Below, piece after piece: positions 1 to 6,613 of a DNA stretch of 11,192 nt. The stretch is from NCBI GenBank assembly GCA_945965245.1, contig CAMFNC010000117.1, forward strand, positions 1-11,192, given 5' to 3'. This DNA is from an uncultured Porphyromonas sp. (GTDB lineage: Bacteria; Bacteroidota; Bacteroidia; Bacteroidales; Porphyromonadaceae). Each line of letters begins with the position of its first letter. Positions within the stretch are counted from its first letter, which is position 1. The position numbers and the translations under genes are program-made. Under the pieces are notes generated by a model, which worked only from the letters and a program-made list of their open reading frames with translations, had not been told where the DNA came from and did no database searches.

Positions 1-258
1 ATTAATTTGGGAGATATTACAACTCTTGGACAAGATGAAATAGCAAAGACATTGGATACTCTATTCAAAGATGTAGAAGAATTGGCCGTTGCGGAAGAAA
101 AGAAAAAGGTTGAATATGCCGTAACTGTTATAGTGGGATTGGAAATCGATGGGTTAAAGAGCAAAGTTAAAATTGATGTTACGGGACCTTGCTATGAACT
201 TGCTCCAAAAGCCAAGAAAATCGTGAAAGAAATGCTAAAAGAATTATCTATGGAGTAG
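1..258 (+). CDS. 3' end of an unrecognised gene (partial)
   Basis: The frame is open from the first base of the window and stops at TAG 256-258, so this is probably the C-terminal 85 residues of a longer protein. A TTG at position 7 could formally start an 83-residue protein. No ribosome binding site can be judged there, and TTG starts are uncommon in Bacteroidota, so I prefer a gene that begins upstream. The visible part is rich in Lys and Glu. It has a helix-like stretch (about residues 13-36), then alternating hydrophobic residues suggesting two beta strands (about 40-62), then a Lys-rich helix at the end. There are no membrane segments and no catalytic motif I know. It looks more AT-rich than the groE genes. 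The strong terminator just downstream marks it as the last gene of its transcript. Function unknown. Confidence 0.6.
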   Translation: MNLGDITTLGQDEIAKTLDTLFKDVEELAVAEEKKKVEYAVTVIVGLEIDGLKSKVKIDVTGPCYELAPKAKKIVKEMLKELSME

Positions 259-300
259 GGCGGAGGCAGACCGTAGGCTATTCGCCCGGATAATAAATAC

Positions 301-341
301 ACGCCGGCAGTTTGTCCGAGGGGACAGACTGCCGGCGTTTT
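301..341. terminator. Intrinsic terminator, 17-bp stem
   Basis: ACGCCGGCAGTTTGTCC (301-317) pairs with 322-338 across a 4-base loop. All 17 pairs form, one of them a G-U wobble, and four T follow (338-341). It sits 42 nt after the stop of the upstream plus-strand gene. It also lies between that gene and the convergent minus-strand barrel gene, so it may serve both. The T run is short on the plus strand, and the minus-strand side reads GTATTTATT, which is also weakly T-rich. Confidence 0.88.
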
Positions 342-359
342 GGGAGATAGCAATGAATT

Positions 360-842
360 TTATAACATTACACCCAGCACAAAACCGGTGTAGTCGATAT
401 TTTTGCCCGAAAAAAGAATGACGGAAGCCTTCTGATATCCCATATAAAACCATGCAAGTGGTTTTATATGGATAGACAGATCAAGATCTACGAAAGCACT
501 GTCCGTTTGGGAGGTCTTATTGCCATAGTAGCCTATTCCAAAAGAGGATTTCATGAAGAAATATTTGGAGTCGAACATAGGCAATGTACCGGACAAATAT
601 ACTTCGGCCAGTTTTTCTTGAGCAAAATCCTGCTTGAAGACTCTCGAGCAACCTATTTTACCGCCTACCGAAAGATTCGAATTAATACTACGGTCACAAG
701 ACAATAGACTGAGTGCATTCGTTCCCTCCATTCCTTTTTGAGGATAAAGAGAAGAAAACTCTATGTTTATTTTCTTTTCCGTTTGCGAAAATCACGGAAA
801 GCATATCCAAACGAATAATAATATGGCATAAAAAATACGCAT
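360..842 (-). pseudogene. Small outer-membrane beta-barrel protein gene interrupted by an in-frame TGA
   Basis: Read on the minus strand from ATG at 842-840, the frame runs to TAA at 362-360 (161 codons including the stop) with a single interruption, TGA at 794-792 (codon 17). The first 16 residues are a hydrophobic signal peptide (MRIFYAILLFVWICFP). After the TGA comes FSQ, a typical Bacteroidota signal-peptidase site, and a mature part beginning TEKKINIEF. The rest has short alternating hydrophobic and polar strands rich in Gly, Tyr and Phe, ending GFVLGVML. This fits a small 8-stranded outer-membrane barrel, and the length fits that fold. Codon 17 is one base from TCA (Ser), which would give PSFSQ, so a recent point mutation is the simplest reading. 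The first downstream ATG (731, codon 38) would give 123 residues without a signal peptide. A sequencing error or readthrough cannot be excluded. The family is assigned by pattern only. Confidence 0.6.
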
Positions 843-917
843 AACTTAATTGTCTATTTCATTATATTATATGCTAAAGAACTTGCAGAAACAGCTGTAA
901 TCTTATTGTGCGAATAT

Positions 918-937
918 AAATATAATATTTTATATTT
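918..937. repeat. AT-only inverted repeat
   Basis: AAATATAA (918-925) and TTATATTT (930-937) form an 8-bp inverted repeat with a 4-base spacer. It lies in the very AT-rich part of the intergenic region between the divergent barrel gene and groES. It may mark promoter DNA or an easily melted site, but all pairs are A-T, so chance is a real possibility. Confidence 0.3.
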
Positions 938-976
938 TGTATTGATTTTATTCCGCGGATGATTTTTGTGAATACT

Positions 977-1019
977 CTGCCAAGTTGGCAGACAATTTGT
1001 CCGGGTTTGTCAGTTTGTC
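977..1019. promoter_or_regulatory. Possible upstream regulatory site for groESL
   Basis: CTGCCAA-G-TTGGCAG (977-991) is a perfect 7-bp inverted repeat around one base. It is followed at once by GACAA-T-TTGTC (991-1001), a second inverted repeat sharing one base. TTTGTC then recurs at 996, 1006 and 1014. The group ends just before the -24/-12 promoter, and the first palindrome is centred about 67 bp upstream of the predicted transcript start. That position would suit an activator or repressor of groESL. The binding protein is unknown. Confidence 0.4.
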
Positions 1020-1024
1020 TCTTT

Positions 1025-1040
1025 TGGCACACAGATTGCA
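1025..1040 (+). promoter_or_regulatory. Sigma-54-type (-24/-12) promoter of groESL
   Basis: TGGCAC (1025-1030), a 5-base spacer and TTGCA (1036-1040) match the RpoN consensus TGGCAC-N5-TTGCW. The invariant GG and GC are separated by exactly 10 bases. Transcription would start near 1051, leaving a leader of about 65 nt before groES. Known: RpoN promoters need a AAA+ activator. Inference: groESL here could be activator-dependent. I found no convincing TAnnTTTG element at a good distance, which makes this the best promoter candidate for the operon. Confidence 0.6.
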
Positions 1041-1053
1041 ATACCTTATGTGT

Positions 1054-1071
1054 GGTGCCGCAGGTGGCACT
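1054..1071 (+). other. Small stem-loop at the start of the groES leader
   Basis: GTGCC (1055-1059) pairs with GGCAC (1066-1070) across a 6-base loop, with one more G-U pair outside. It would sit at the very 5' end of the transcript predicted from the -24/-12 promoter, where hairpins can slow mRNA decay. With only five Watson-Crick pairs, this is a weak call. Confidence 0.25.
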
Positions 1072-1115
1072 TCGATAAATCAAACAGATTAATAAACTTA
1101 TAATACTATCAAGCA

Positions 1116-1385
1116 ATGAACATCAAACCCCTTGCAGACCGTGTGCTCATCAAGCCGGCTCCTGCAGAAGAAAAGACCGTTAGCGGTATCATCATCCCCG
1201 ATTCAGCCAAAGAAAAACCCCTCCGTGGCACTGTGATGGCTGTGGGCAACGGCACTAAAGACGAAGAAATGGTGGTAAAAGAAAACGACACCGTGCTCTA
1301 TGGCAAATATGCCGGTACGGAAATCGAACTGGAAGGCGAAAAATACCTCATCATGCGCCAAAGCGACATTTTGGCAATTATCTAA
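1116..1385 (+). CDS. groES: Co-chaperonin GroES (Hsp10)
   Basis: A single-domain cytosolic co-chaperonin. Seven copies form the lid that caps the GroEL ring and encloses the folding substrate. The 89-residue length is slightly short of E. coli GroES (97) and usual for Bacteroidota. Visible hallmarks are the N-terminal NIKPLADRVLIKP strand, the mobile loop at about residues 18-33 with the hydrophobic SGIIIP segment that docks onto GroEL, the GTVMAVGNG turn, VLYGKYAGTEIE, and the C-terminal DILAII. The start ATG fits the usual GroES N-terminus; no clear Shine-Dalgarno sequence precedes it, as is common in this phylum. It is the first gene of a two-gene operon, with groEL following after 41 nt. 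The promoter is probably the -24/-12 element at 1025-1040. Nothing is missing. Confidence 0.98.
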   Translation: MNIKPLADRVLIKPAPAEEKTVSGIIIPDSAKEKPLRGTVMAVGNGTKDEEMVVKENDTVLYGKYAGTEIELEGEKYLIMRQSDILAII

Positions 1386-1399
1386 TTCATTTATAACAT

Positions 1400-1416
1400 C
1401 TATTTATAAATAGGAG
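1400..1416 (+). promoter_or_regulatory. groEL ribosome binding site overlapping a palindrome
   Basis: AGGAG (1412-1416) lies 10 nt before the groEL ATG. The perfect 14-bp palindrome CTATTTATAAATAG (1400-1413) runs into its first two bases. As RNA it could fold only into a short A-U hairpin with a tight loop, so any masking of the site would be weak and would melt with heat. It may also simply be AT-rich spacer. Confidence 0.5.
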
Positions 1417-1426
1417 AATAAAAACT

Positions 1427-3076
1427 ATGGCAAAAGAAATTAAATTCGATATTGAAGCCCGCGACCTGCTGAAAAGAGGTGTGGACGAACTGGCTAACGC
1501 CGTAAAGGTAACCCTCGGTCCCAAAGGACGCAATGTGATTTTGAGCAAAAGCTATGGTGCACCGCACATCACCAAAGACGGTGTATCCGTGGCCAAGGAA
1601 ATCGAGCTGGAATGCCCCTATCAAAATATGGGTGCTCAGCTGGTTAAGGAAGTGGCCTCTAAAACCAACGATGATGCCGGTGATGGCACCACCACCGCTA
1701 CCATCTTGGCACAGAGCATCATCGGCGTGGGTCTGAAAAACGTGACCGCCGGTGCCAATCCCATGGACCTCAAGCGCGGTATAGACAAAGCCGTGAGCAC
1801 AGTGGTGGACAGCATCAAACAACAATCACAAGCCATCGGCGACGATTTGGGCAAAATCGAACACGTGGCCAAAATTTCTGCCAATGGCGATGAAAACATT
1901 GGCAAACTGATTGCCGAAGCCATGCGCAAGGTGAAAAAAGAAGGCGTGATTACCGTGGAGGAAGCCAAAGGCACCGAAACCACCGTGGAAGTGGTGGAAG
2001 GTATGCAGTTCGACCGTGGCTATATCTCTCCTTACTTCGTGACCAACACCGAGAAGATGGAAGCTCAGATGGAGAACCCCTATATCCTGATTTACGACAA
2101 AAAAATCTCTGTGCTAAAGGATATGCTCCAAATCCTCGAACAGGTGGTACAGACCGGCAAGCCCATGCTTATCATTGCCGAAGACATCGACAGCGAAGCC
2201 TTGGCTACCCTTGTGGTGAACCGTCTGCGTGGCAGCCTTAAGATTTGCGCCGTGAAGGCTCCGGGCTTCGGCGACCGTCGTAAAGCCATGCTGGAAGACA
2301 TCGCTACCCTCACGGGCGGTACGGTAATCAGCGAAGAGGTGGGCTTGAAGCTCGAAAACGCTACCATGGATATGCTGGGTACGGCCGAAAAGGTAACGGT
2401 GGATAAAGACAATACCACCATCGTAAACGGTGCCGGCGATAAGGCTGCCATCGAAGACCGTGTGGCTCAAATCAAGGCTCAGATAGCTATCACCACCAGC
2501 GATTACGACCGAGAGAAACTTCAGGAACGTTTAGCTAAATTGGCAGGCGGCGTGGCTGTGCTCTATGTGGGTGCTGCCAGCGAAGTGGAAATGAAAGAAA
2601 AGAAAGACCGAGTGGATGACGCACTGAGTGCAACACGTGCCGCTATCGAAGAAGGTACTGTGCCCGGTGGCGGTACGGCTTACATCCGCGCCATCGAAGC
2701 TCTGAACAACCTGAAGGGCGACAATGAAGACGAAACCACCGGTATCGAAATCATCAAACGCGCCATCGAAGAACCACTGCGGCAGATTGTGGCCAATGCC
2801 GGCAAGGAAGGAGCTGTGGTGGTACAGCGTGTCAAGGATGGCAAAGGCGACTTCGGTTACAACGCCCGTTTGGATAAATACGAAAATCTGTATGAATCCG
2901 GCGTTATCGACCCTGCCAAGGTGACTCGTGTGGCTCTGGAAAATGCGGCATCTATTGCCGGCATGTTCCTTACCACCGAATGCGTGGTGGCCGAAAAGAA
3001 AAACCCCGAAGCCGAAGCCGCCAAAGCGGCAGCCATGGCAGGAGCTATGGGCGGCGGCATGGGTGGCATGATGTAA
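1427..3076 (+). CDS. groEL: Chaperonin GroEL (Hsp60)
   Basis: ATP-driven folding chamber: two stacked seven-subunit rings that take up unfolded cytosolic proteins and release them after GroES capping. The 549 residues match the family length. Motifs in order: the N-terminal equatorial segment with VTLGPKGRNV (about 28-37), the ATP-binding GDGTTTAT (about 85-92), the apical domain with RGYISPYFVTN (about 197-207), KAPGFGDRRKAML (about 276-288), LQERLAKLAGGVAV, the catalytic-Asp region RVDDALSATRAA (about 394-405), VPGGGTAYIRA, and the flexible tail of Gly-Met repeats ending GGGMGGMM. The second gene of groESL has its own AGGAG site and is followed 24 nt later by a strong terminator, so the operon has two genes. 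No substitution was seen at a known key position. From memory the sequence is very close to Porphyromonas GroEL. Confidence 0.99.
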   Translation: MAKEIKFDIEARDLLKRGVDELANAVKVTLGPKGRNVILSKSYGAPHITKDGVSVAKEIELECPYQNMGAQLVKEVASKTNDDAGDGTTTATILAQSIIGVGLKNVTAGANPMDLKRGIDKAVSTVVDSIKQQSQAIGDDLGKIEHVAKISANGDENIGKLIAEAMRKVKKEGVITVEEAKGTETTVEVVEGMQFDRGYISPYFVTNTEKMEAQMENPYILIYDKKISVLKDMLQILEQVVQTGKPMLIIAEDIDSEALATLVVNRLRGSLKICAVKAPGFGDRRKAMLEDIATLTGGTVISEEVGLKLENATMDMLGTAEKVTVDKDNTTIVNGAGDKAAIEDRVAQIKAQIAITTSDYDREKLQERLAKLAGGVAVLYVGAASEVEMKEKKDRVDDALSATRAAIEEGTVPGGGTAYIRAIEALNNLKGDNEDETTGIEIIKRAIEEPLRQIVANAGKEGAVVVQRVKDGKGDFGYNARLDKYENLYESGVIDPAKVTRVALENAASIAGMFLTTECVVAEKKNPEAEAAKAAAMAGAMGGGMGGMM

Positions 3077-3100
3077 TCCACGGAATATTCGTCATATTCG

Positions 3101-3136
3101 GGAGGCACCTCAATTTCGAGGTGCCTTCCTTTTTTT
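3101..3136 (+). terminator. groESL intrinsic terminator
   Basis: GGCACCTC (3104-3111) pairs with GAGGTGCC (3118-3125) across a 6-base loop. The stem can be extended outward by GGA/TTCC (3101-3103 with 3126-3129) if one T is bulged. Seven T follow (3130-3136). It lies 24 nt after the groEL stop: a textbook terminator. Confidence 0.93.
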
Positions 3137-3269
3137 ATGCTTGGTATGCCTATCCCTCTACGTTGCGAAAGGATAGAGTTAATCGTTGGGCTAAAGGAAA
3201 CAATGGAATAATAAATTGTTTATTTTTACTTGTCGATTCCACATTACAAAAATAGAATAGGAGGGTATT
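3137..3269 (+). promoter_or_regulatory. Leader region of nhaD with a strong ribosome binding site
   Basis: AGGAGG (3259-3264) is 5 nt before the nhaD ATG and is the best Shine-Dalgarno sequence in the window. Upstream, CTATCC (3150-3155) can pair with GGATAG (3171-3176), while CTCTA (3156-3160) can pair with TAGAG (3174-3178), so the two pairings exclude each other. AATAAA-TTG-TTTATT (3210-3224) is another short inverted repeat. I could not place a convincing TAnnTTTG promoter, although nhaD must have its own because the groEL terminator precedes it. Confidence 0.45.
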
Positions 3270-4667
3270 ATGACTTATATCTTGATGCCGATAGTTTTCG
3301 TATTGGGGATTATCGGAATTGCATTCGAAGATAAAATTCACATCAATAAGAGTGCTGTGGCACTGGGTATGTGTGTGTTGCTGTGGGGTATGCTCATCGT
3401 GGATACCGGGCACTTTTCCTCGAATGCCGGCTACGAAGCATTTGTTGCCGCTCATCCCGATTGGGCTGCCGATGGTGCTCAACTTCGTGAAGCCTATGTC
3501 TCCGCATCGCTTACCGAGCATTTGGGTGATGTATCCGGCACATTGTTTTTTGTGCTTTGCTCCATGCTTTTGGTTAATACGGTGGATAGATTTGGAGGTT
3601 TCAAGGAATTGACTTCCCGCATCGTTACGAACGATAAACGCAGGTTGCTGTGGATCATTTCTTTCCTCTCGTTTTTCTTGTCGGCTCTATTGGATAACCT
3701 TGCCGCCTGCATTGTGGTGATAGCTATCCTACGGAAGCTGGTACCCGATGCCACAGATCGAATGAAATATGCCTGCATGAGCGTCATAGCCTGCAATGCC
3801 GGTGGTTCATGGTCGCCTATTGGCGATGTGACCACGCTGCTGCTCTGGATAAACGGTCGCATAACGGCTCCGCATCAGATTTTGCATCTCTTTGTGCCTG
3901 CATTGGTAAATATGATGGTGCCACTGATACTTTGTCATTTCGGGCTTTTCCGTAAGGGAAGTCGGTTACGTGTCCGAGCCGAAGACTTATCGGCCGGTTA
4001 CCTCAAAGACGAGTTGCCTCCGCGCGCTCGCATCACCGTGTTTTGGATTGGGATGCTTTCGCTGGTCATGGTACCGGTGTATCAGATGTGGCTGGGCATA
4101 CCTGCATTTCTGGGTATCATTATCGGGGTAATCATCTTGTGGATCTATACCGACCTGATGTTTTCTCGTCATAACGAGATGATTAAATTGGAGCAACGAC
4201 TTCGGGTTGTGCATCTGCTGCATGATGCGGATTTGGCCACAATCTTCTACTTCTTGGGCATTTTGATGTCCGTGGATGCTCTTATCACGGGTGGTCAATT
4301 GCAAGCAGCATCCGGTTATCTGGATGGGCTGACGCATATCAGTGAAAGCCTTTTTGCCAACAACATGTTTTTGGCATGGCTTATTGGTATATCATCTTCG
4401 TTTATCGACAACGTGGCCATGGTGGCTGCCACCATGGGGATGTATCCGATAGGCTATAATGCCATGATGGGCTTGAACGGCTCCTTTTGGGCTTTTCTGA
4501 CTTATAGTGCCGTTACTGGTGGCAGTCTGCTTATTATTGGTTCTGCCACGGGGGTTACGGTGATGGGACTTGAAAAAATCAGTTTTGGTTATTATTTGAA
4601 ACGTTTTAGTGGTTTGGCGCTGCTGGGCTATTTTGCAGGCTCTGCCGTTTGTTTATTGCTGGTATGA
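3270..4667 (+). CDS. nhaD: NhaD-type Na+/H+ antiporter
   Basis: Inner-membrane cation/proton antiporter of the ion-transporter superfamily (NhaD/ArsB fold), expected to expel Na+ or Li+ in exchange for protons and so support salt and alkali tolerance. The 465 residues contain about a dozen hydrophobic segments. The family signatures sit in two inverted halves: SALLDNLAAC (138-147) with NAGGSWSPIGDVTT (176-189), and SSFIDNVAMVA (377-387) with GSATGVTVMG (424-433). Asp142/Asn143 and Asp380/Asn381 are the paired Asp-Asn sites expected in the ion path. A soluble stretch at about 46-85 follows the first two hydrophobic segments, as in other NhaD proteins. The gene stands alone between the groEL terminator and the export operon, which begins 103 nt later. 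Its GGAGG-type site decides the start at 3270. Substrate specificity is inferred from the family. Confidence 0.93.
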   Translation: MTYILMPIVFVLGIIGIAFEDKIHINKSAVALGMCVLLWGMLIVDTGHFSSNAGYEAFVAAHPDWAADGAQLREAYVSASLTEHLGDVSGTLFFVLCSMLLVNTVDRFGGFKELTSRIVTNDKRRLLWIISFLSFFLSALLDNLAACIVVIAILRKLVPDATDRMKYACMSVIACNAGGSWSPIGDVTTLLLWINGRITAPHQILHLFVPALVNMMVPLILCHFGLFRKGSRLRVRAEDLSAGYLKDELPPRARITVFWIGMLSLVMVPVYQMWLGIPAFLGIIIGVIILWIYTDLMFSRHNEMIKLEQRLRVVHLLHDADLATIFYFLGILMSVDALITGGQLQAASGYLDGLTHISESLFANNMFLAWLIGISSSFIDNVAMVAATMGMYPIGYNAMMGLNGSFWAFLTYSAVTGGSLLIIGSATGVTVMGLEKISFGYYLKRFSGLALLGYFAGSAVCLLLV

Positions 4668-4680
4668 CCCGATAAAACGC

Positions 4681-4715
4681 TTTCGCCATGAATTCGGAGG
4701 TTTTTTGTATGTTTG
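4681..4715 (+). promoter_or_regulatory. Probable promoter of the export operon
   Basis: TATGTTTG (4708-4715) fits the Bacteroidetes housekeeping -7 consensus TAnnTTTG exactly. A weak -33 candidate, TTTC, lies at 4681-4684, 23 bp upstream, slightly outside the usual spacing. The promoter lies in the 103-nt gap between nhaD and the membrane-fusion gene. An imperfect 9-bp inverted repeat (4692-4700 with 4730-4738, one G-U pair) brackets it and could be an operator. No T-rich terminator for nhaD is evident in the gap, so some readthrough is possible. Confidence 0.5.
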
Positions 4716-4770
4716 TTAGAGATAGTTCGCCTCTGAATAGAAAAAGAGTTAATGAAAAAATAATCCGGTC

Positions 4771-5685
4771 ATGAGCATGAAAACGATAAAAAACTTAAAT
4801 GGATGGTATGTCTGCCTGCTGATGGGTGTGATGGCTGTTTCATGCACTCGGCAGAGCAATGAGACGCAAGCCACCGGAATATTCGAAAGTACCGAAGTAA
4901 CCGTTTCCGCCGAGTTGCCCGGCAGATTGGTCAGTATGAGGGCGGAGGAGGGCAGCCTGCTTCAAGCCGGTGAGGAATTTGCGTTGATCGATACCATGTC
5001 ACTACATCTTGCCAAAGAGCAAATTTTATCTTCTCAAAACACCCTGCTATTGCGCCAAAATGATGTGTCCACACAGATAGCCGCTTTGCAGGGGCAGTTG
5101 GAAATGCAGGAGCGTGAGCGCGGACGCTTCGATATGTTGGTAAACGCCGGAGCGGCACCACGCAAGACGCTGGAAGACATCGAGTCGCAAATCGGCATCC
5201 TGAAAAGTCAGATAGCGGCTCATCGGCAGACACTCAGCCGAACCAATGTGGGCATATCGGGTGAGGTGGTTACGCTATCCAAAAAGGTGGAGCAGCTCAA
5301 TTACGATATAGCTCGCAGTGTGATGCGTGCACCCATATCGGGCGAGGTGTTGGTGCGCTATGCCGAGCAGGGCGAGTATGCCGCTCCCGGTAAGCCGGTT
5401 ATTAAGATGGCCGATACGCGCACTTTATTTCTGAGAGCATACATTACGGCCAATCAATTTGCCGCCATCAAGACCGGACAGTATGTGCAGGTGGTGGTGG
5501 ATGGTGATGGCTCCGGCGAAAAGATTTATCCCGGTCGCATCTCATGGATAGCATCCAAAGCTGAGTTTACTCCCAAAACGATACAGACTCAAGATGAGCG
5601 GCAGAACCTCGTTTATGCCATCAAGATAATGGTACAGAACGATGGTTATCTGAAAATTGGGATGTATGGCGAAGTGAAATTTTGA
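4771..5685 (+). CDS. HlyD-family membrane-fusion lipoprotein (YbhG/YhiI-like)
   Basis: Periplasmic adaptor of an ABC exporter. It begins with a signal peptide ending AVSC, so Cys25 is the likely lipidated residue and the protein would be membrane-anchored. Next come the first lipoyl half (about 35-78, VSAELPGRLVSM and EEGSLLQAGEEF) and a long Gln/Glu-rich coiled-coil hairpin (about 79-183). The second lipoyl half follows, with RAPISGEV (186-193), then a beta-barrel part containing EFTPKTIQTQDERQNLVYAIKI (265-286), which is typical of the YbhG/YhiI subgroup. At 304 residues it is close to usual length. A second ATG at 4777 (Met3) could be the true start. It is the first gene of the operon, and the ATPase follows after 34 nt. 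The adaptor should meet an outer-membrane TolC-like channel, but none is encoded nearby. The cargo is unknown. Confidence 0.93.
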   Translation: MSMKTIKNLNGWYVCLLMGVMAVSCTRQSNETQATGIFESTEVTVSAELPGRLVSMRAEEGSLLQAGEEFALIDTMSLHLAKEQILSSQNTLLLRQNDVSTQIAALQGQLEMQERERGRFDMLVNAGAAPRKTLEDIESQIGILKSQIAAHRQTLSRTNVGISGEVVTLSKKVEQLNYDIARSVMRAPISGEVLVRYAEQGEYAAPGKPVIKMADTRTLFLRAYITANQFAAIKTGQYVQVVVDGDGSGEKIYPGRISWIASKAEFTPKTIQTQDERQNLVYAIKIMVQNDGYLKIGMYGEVKF

Positions 5686-5719
5686 TACCGGGGTATGGGC
5701 ATTCCTCCCAATAACCATC

Positions 5720-6613
5720 ATGATAAGGGCATACGAACTCTGCAAAACCTACCGTGGCGGTAAAACCACGGCACTGGATCATCTGAGCTTGGAGGTGCAT
5801 GAGGGCGAACTCTTTGGGCTGATAGGTCCCGATGGTGCCGGTAAAACCACATTGATTAAAATACTGACTTCGCTATTGGTGGCTGATGGCGGTACCGCAG
5901 AAGTCATGGGCTTGGATGTGCGTCGCGATTTCCTGCGCATCCGCAGCATAGCCGGTTATATGCCTGCCACTTTTTCGCTCTACACCGACCTCACGGTGCA
6001 GGAAAATCTGAAATTCTTTGCTTCGCTTTTCAATACCGGGGTGGAAGATAACTACGAGTTGATACGTGATCTCTATGAACATATAGCCCCATTTGCCAAC
6101 CGCCGTGCCGGCAAACTTTCGGGAGGGATGAAGCAAAAACTGGCACTCTGCTGTGCTCTCATTCATCGTCCGCGAGTGCTTTTTCTGGATGAACCTTCCA
6201 CCGGAGTGGATCCTGTGTCGCGCCGTGACCTCTGGAATATGTTGGCACGACTGAAAAAAGATGGTATGACCATCTTGGTATCTACGCCCTATATGGACGA
6301 AGCCACCGAATGCGATCGGGTGGCACTAATGTGCATGGGGCGGATAGCAGACCAAGGTACACCCCGTTCTTTGGTGCGCTCATTTTCCGGCAAGCTCTAT
6401 GCCGCAGAATGTGCCGATAATTACAGCCTATTGATGCTTCTGCGCCACCAACCGGAGGTGCGCACTTGTTTTGCCTTCGGTCACAGCCTGCACCTTACCC
6501 TGCATCACGATGATGCTGCCGCTGGCCTCTTTACTCGCATAACTCATACTGTTCCGGATTTGCTTTATCGGCAGATTGACCCCAATATCGAAGATTATTA
6601 TATGCAGCTATGA
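5720..6613 (+). CDS. ABC exporter ATPase 1, equivalent to the N-terminal half of YbhF
   Basis: Cytoplasmic ATPase subunit of the exporter. Its motifs include Walker A GPDGAGKTT (36-44), with the unusual Asp38 also found, as I recall, in the first half of E. coli YbhF. The signature LSGGMKQ (133-139) is intact, and Walker B VLFLDEP (153-159) includes catalytic Glu158. Two key residues are replaced: the Q-loop position is Ala83 (GYMPATF instead of GYMPQ), and the H-switch position is Pro190 (STPYMDEA instead of THYMDEA). The ATP site built on its own Walker motifs should therefore hydrolyse poorly, while its intact signature can serve the partner. The C-terminal tail of about 75 residues has no motif I recognise. 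Its stop overlaps the start of the second ATPase by 4 nt (ATGA), so the two are probably made in equal amounts. Confidence 0.94.
   Translation: MIRAYELCKTYRGGKTTALDHLSLEVHEGELFGLIGPDGAGKTTLIKILTSLLVADGGTAEVMGLDVRRDFLRIRSIAGYMPATFSLYTDLTVQENLKFFASLFNTGVEDNYELIRDLYEHIAPFANRRAGKLSGGMKQKLALCCALIHRPRVLFLDEPSTGVDPVSRRDLWNMLARLKKDGMTILVSTPYMDEATECDRVALMCMGRIADQGTPRSLVRSFSGKLYAAECADNYSLLMLLRHQPEVRTCFAFGHSLHLTLHHDDAAAGLFTRITHTVPDLLYRQIDPNIEDYYMQL

Noticed and set aside
7..258. Complete 83-residue gene starting at TTG
   Set aside because: The frame is open to the window edge and TTG starts are rare in this phylum, so a truncated longer gene is more likely.
468..707. Plus-strand frame of 79 codons
   Set aside because: It is the reverse of the minus-strand barrel gene, which has a signal peptide and barrel pattern; the plus-strand product has neither.
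1065..1080. Second TGGCAC as another sigma-54 promoter
   Set aside because: The bases at the -12 position read TAAAT rather than TTGCA, so the GC element is missing.
1400..2470. Open minus-strand frames of 115-141 codons opposite groEL (1400-1825, 1636-1983, 2092-2451, 2114-2470)
   Set aside because: They lie wholly or almost wholly over the highly conserved groEL gene; their products are low-complexity or unlike known proteins, and none has a start signal. They are shadows of groEL codon bias.
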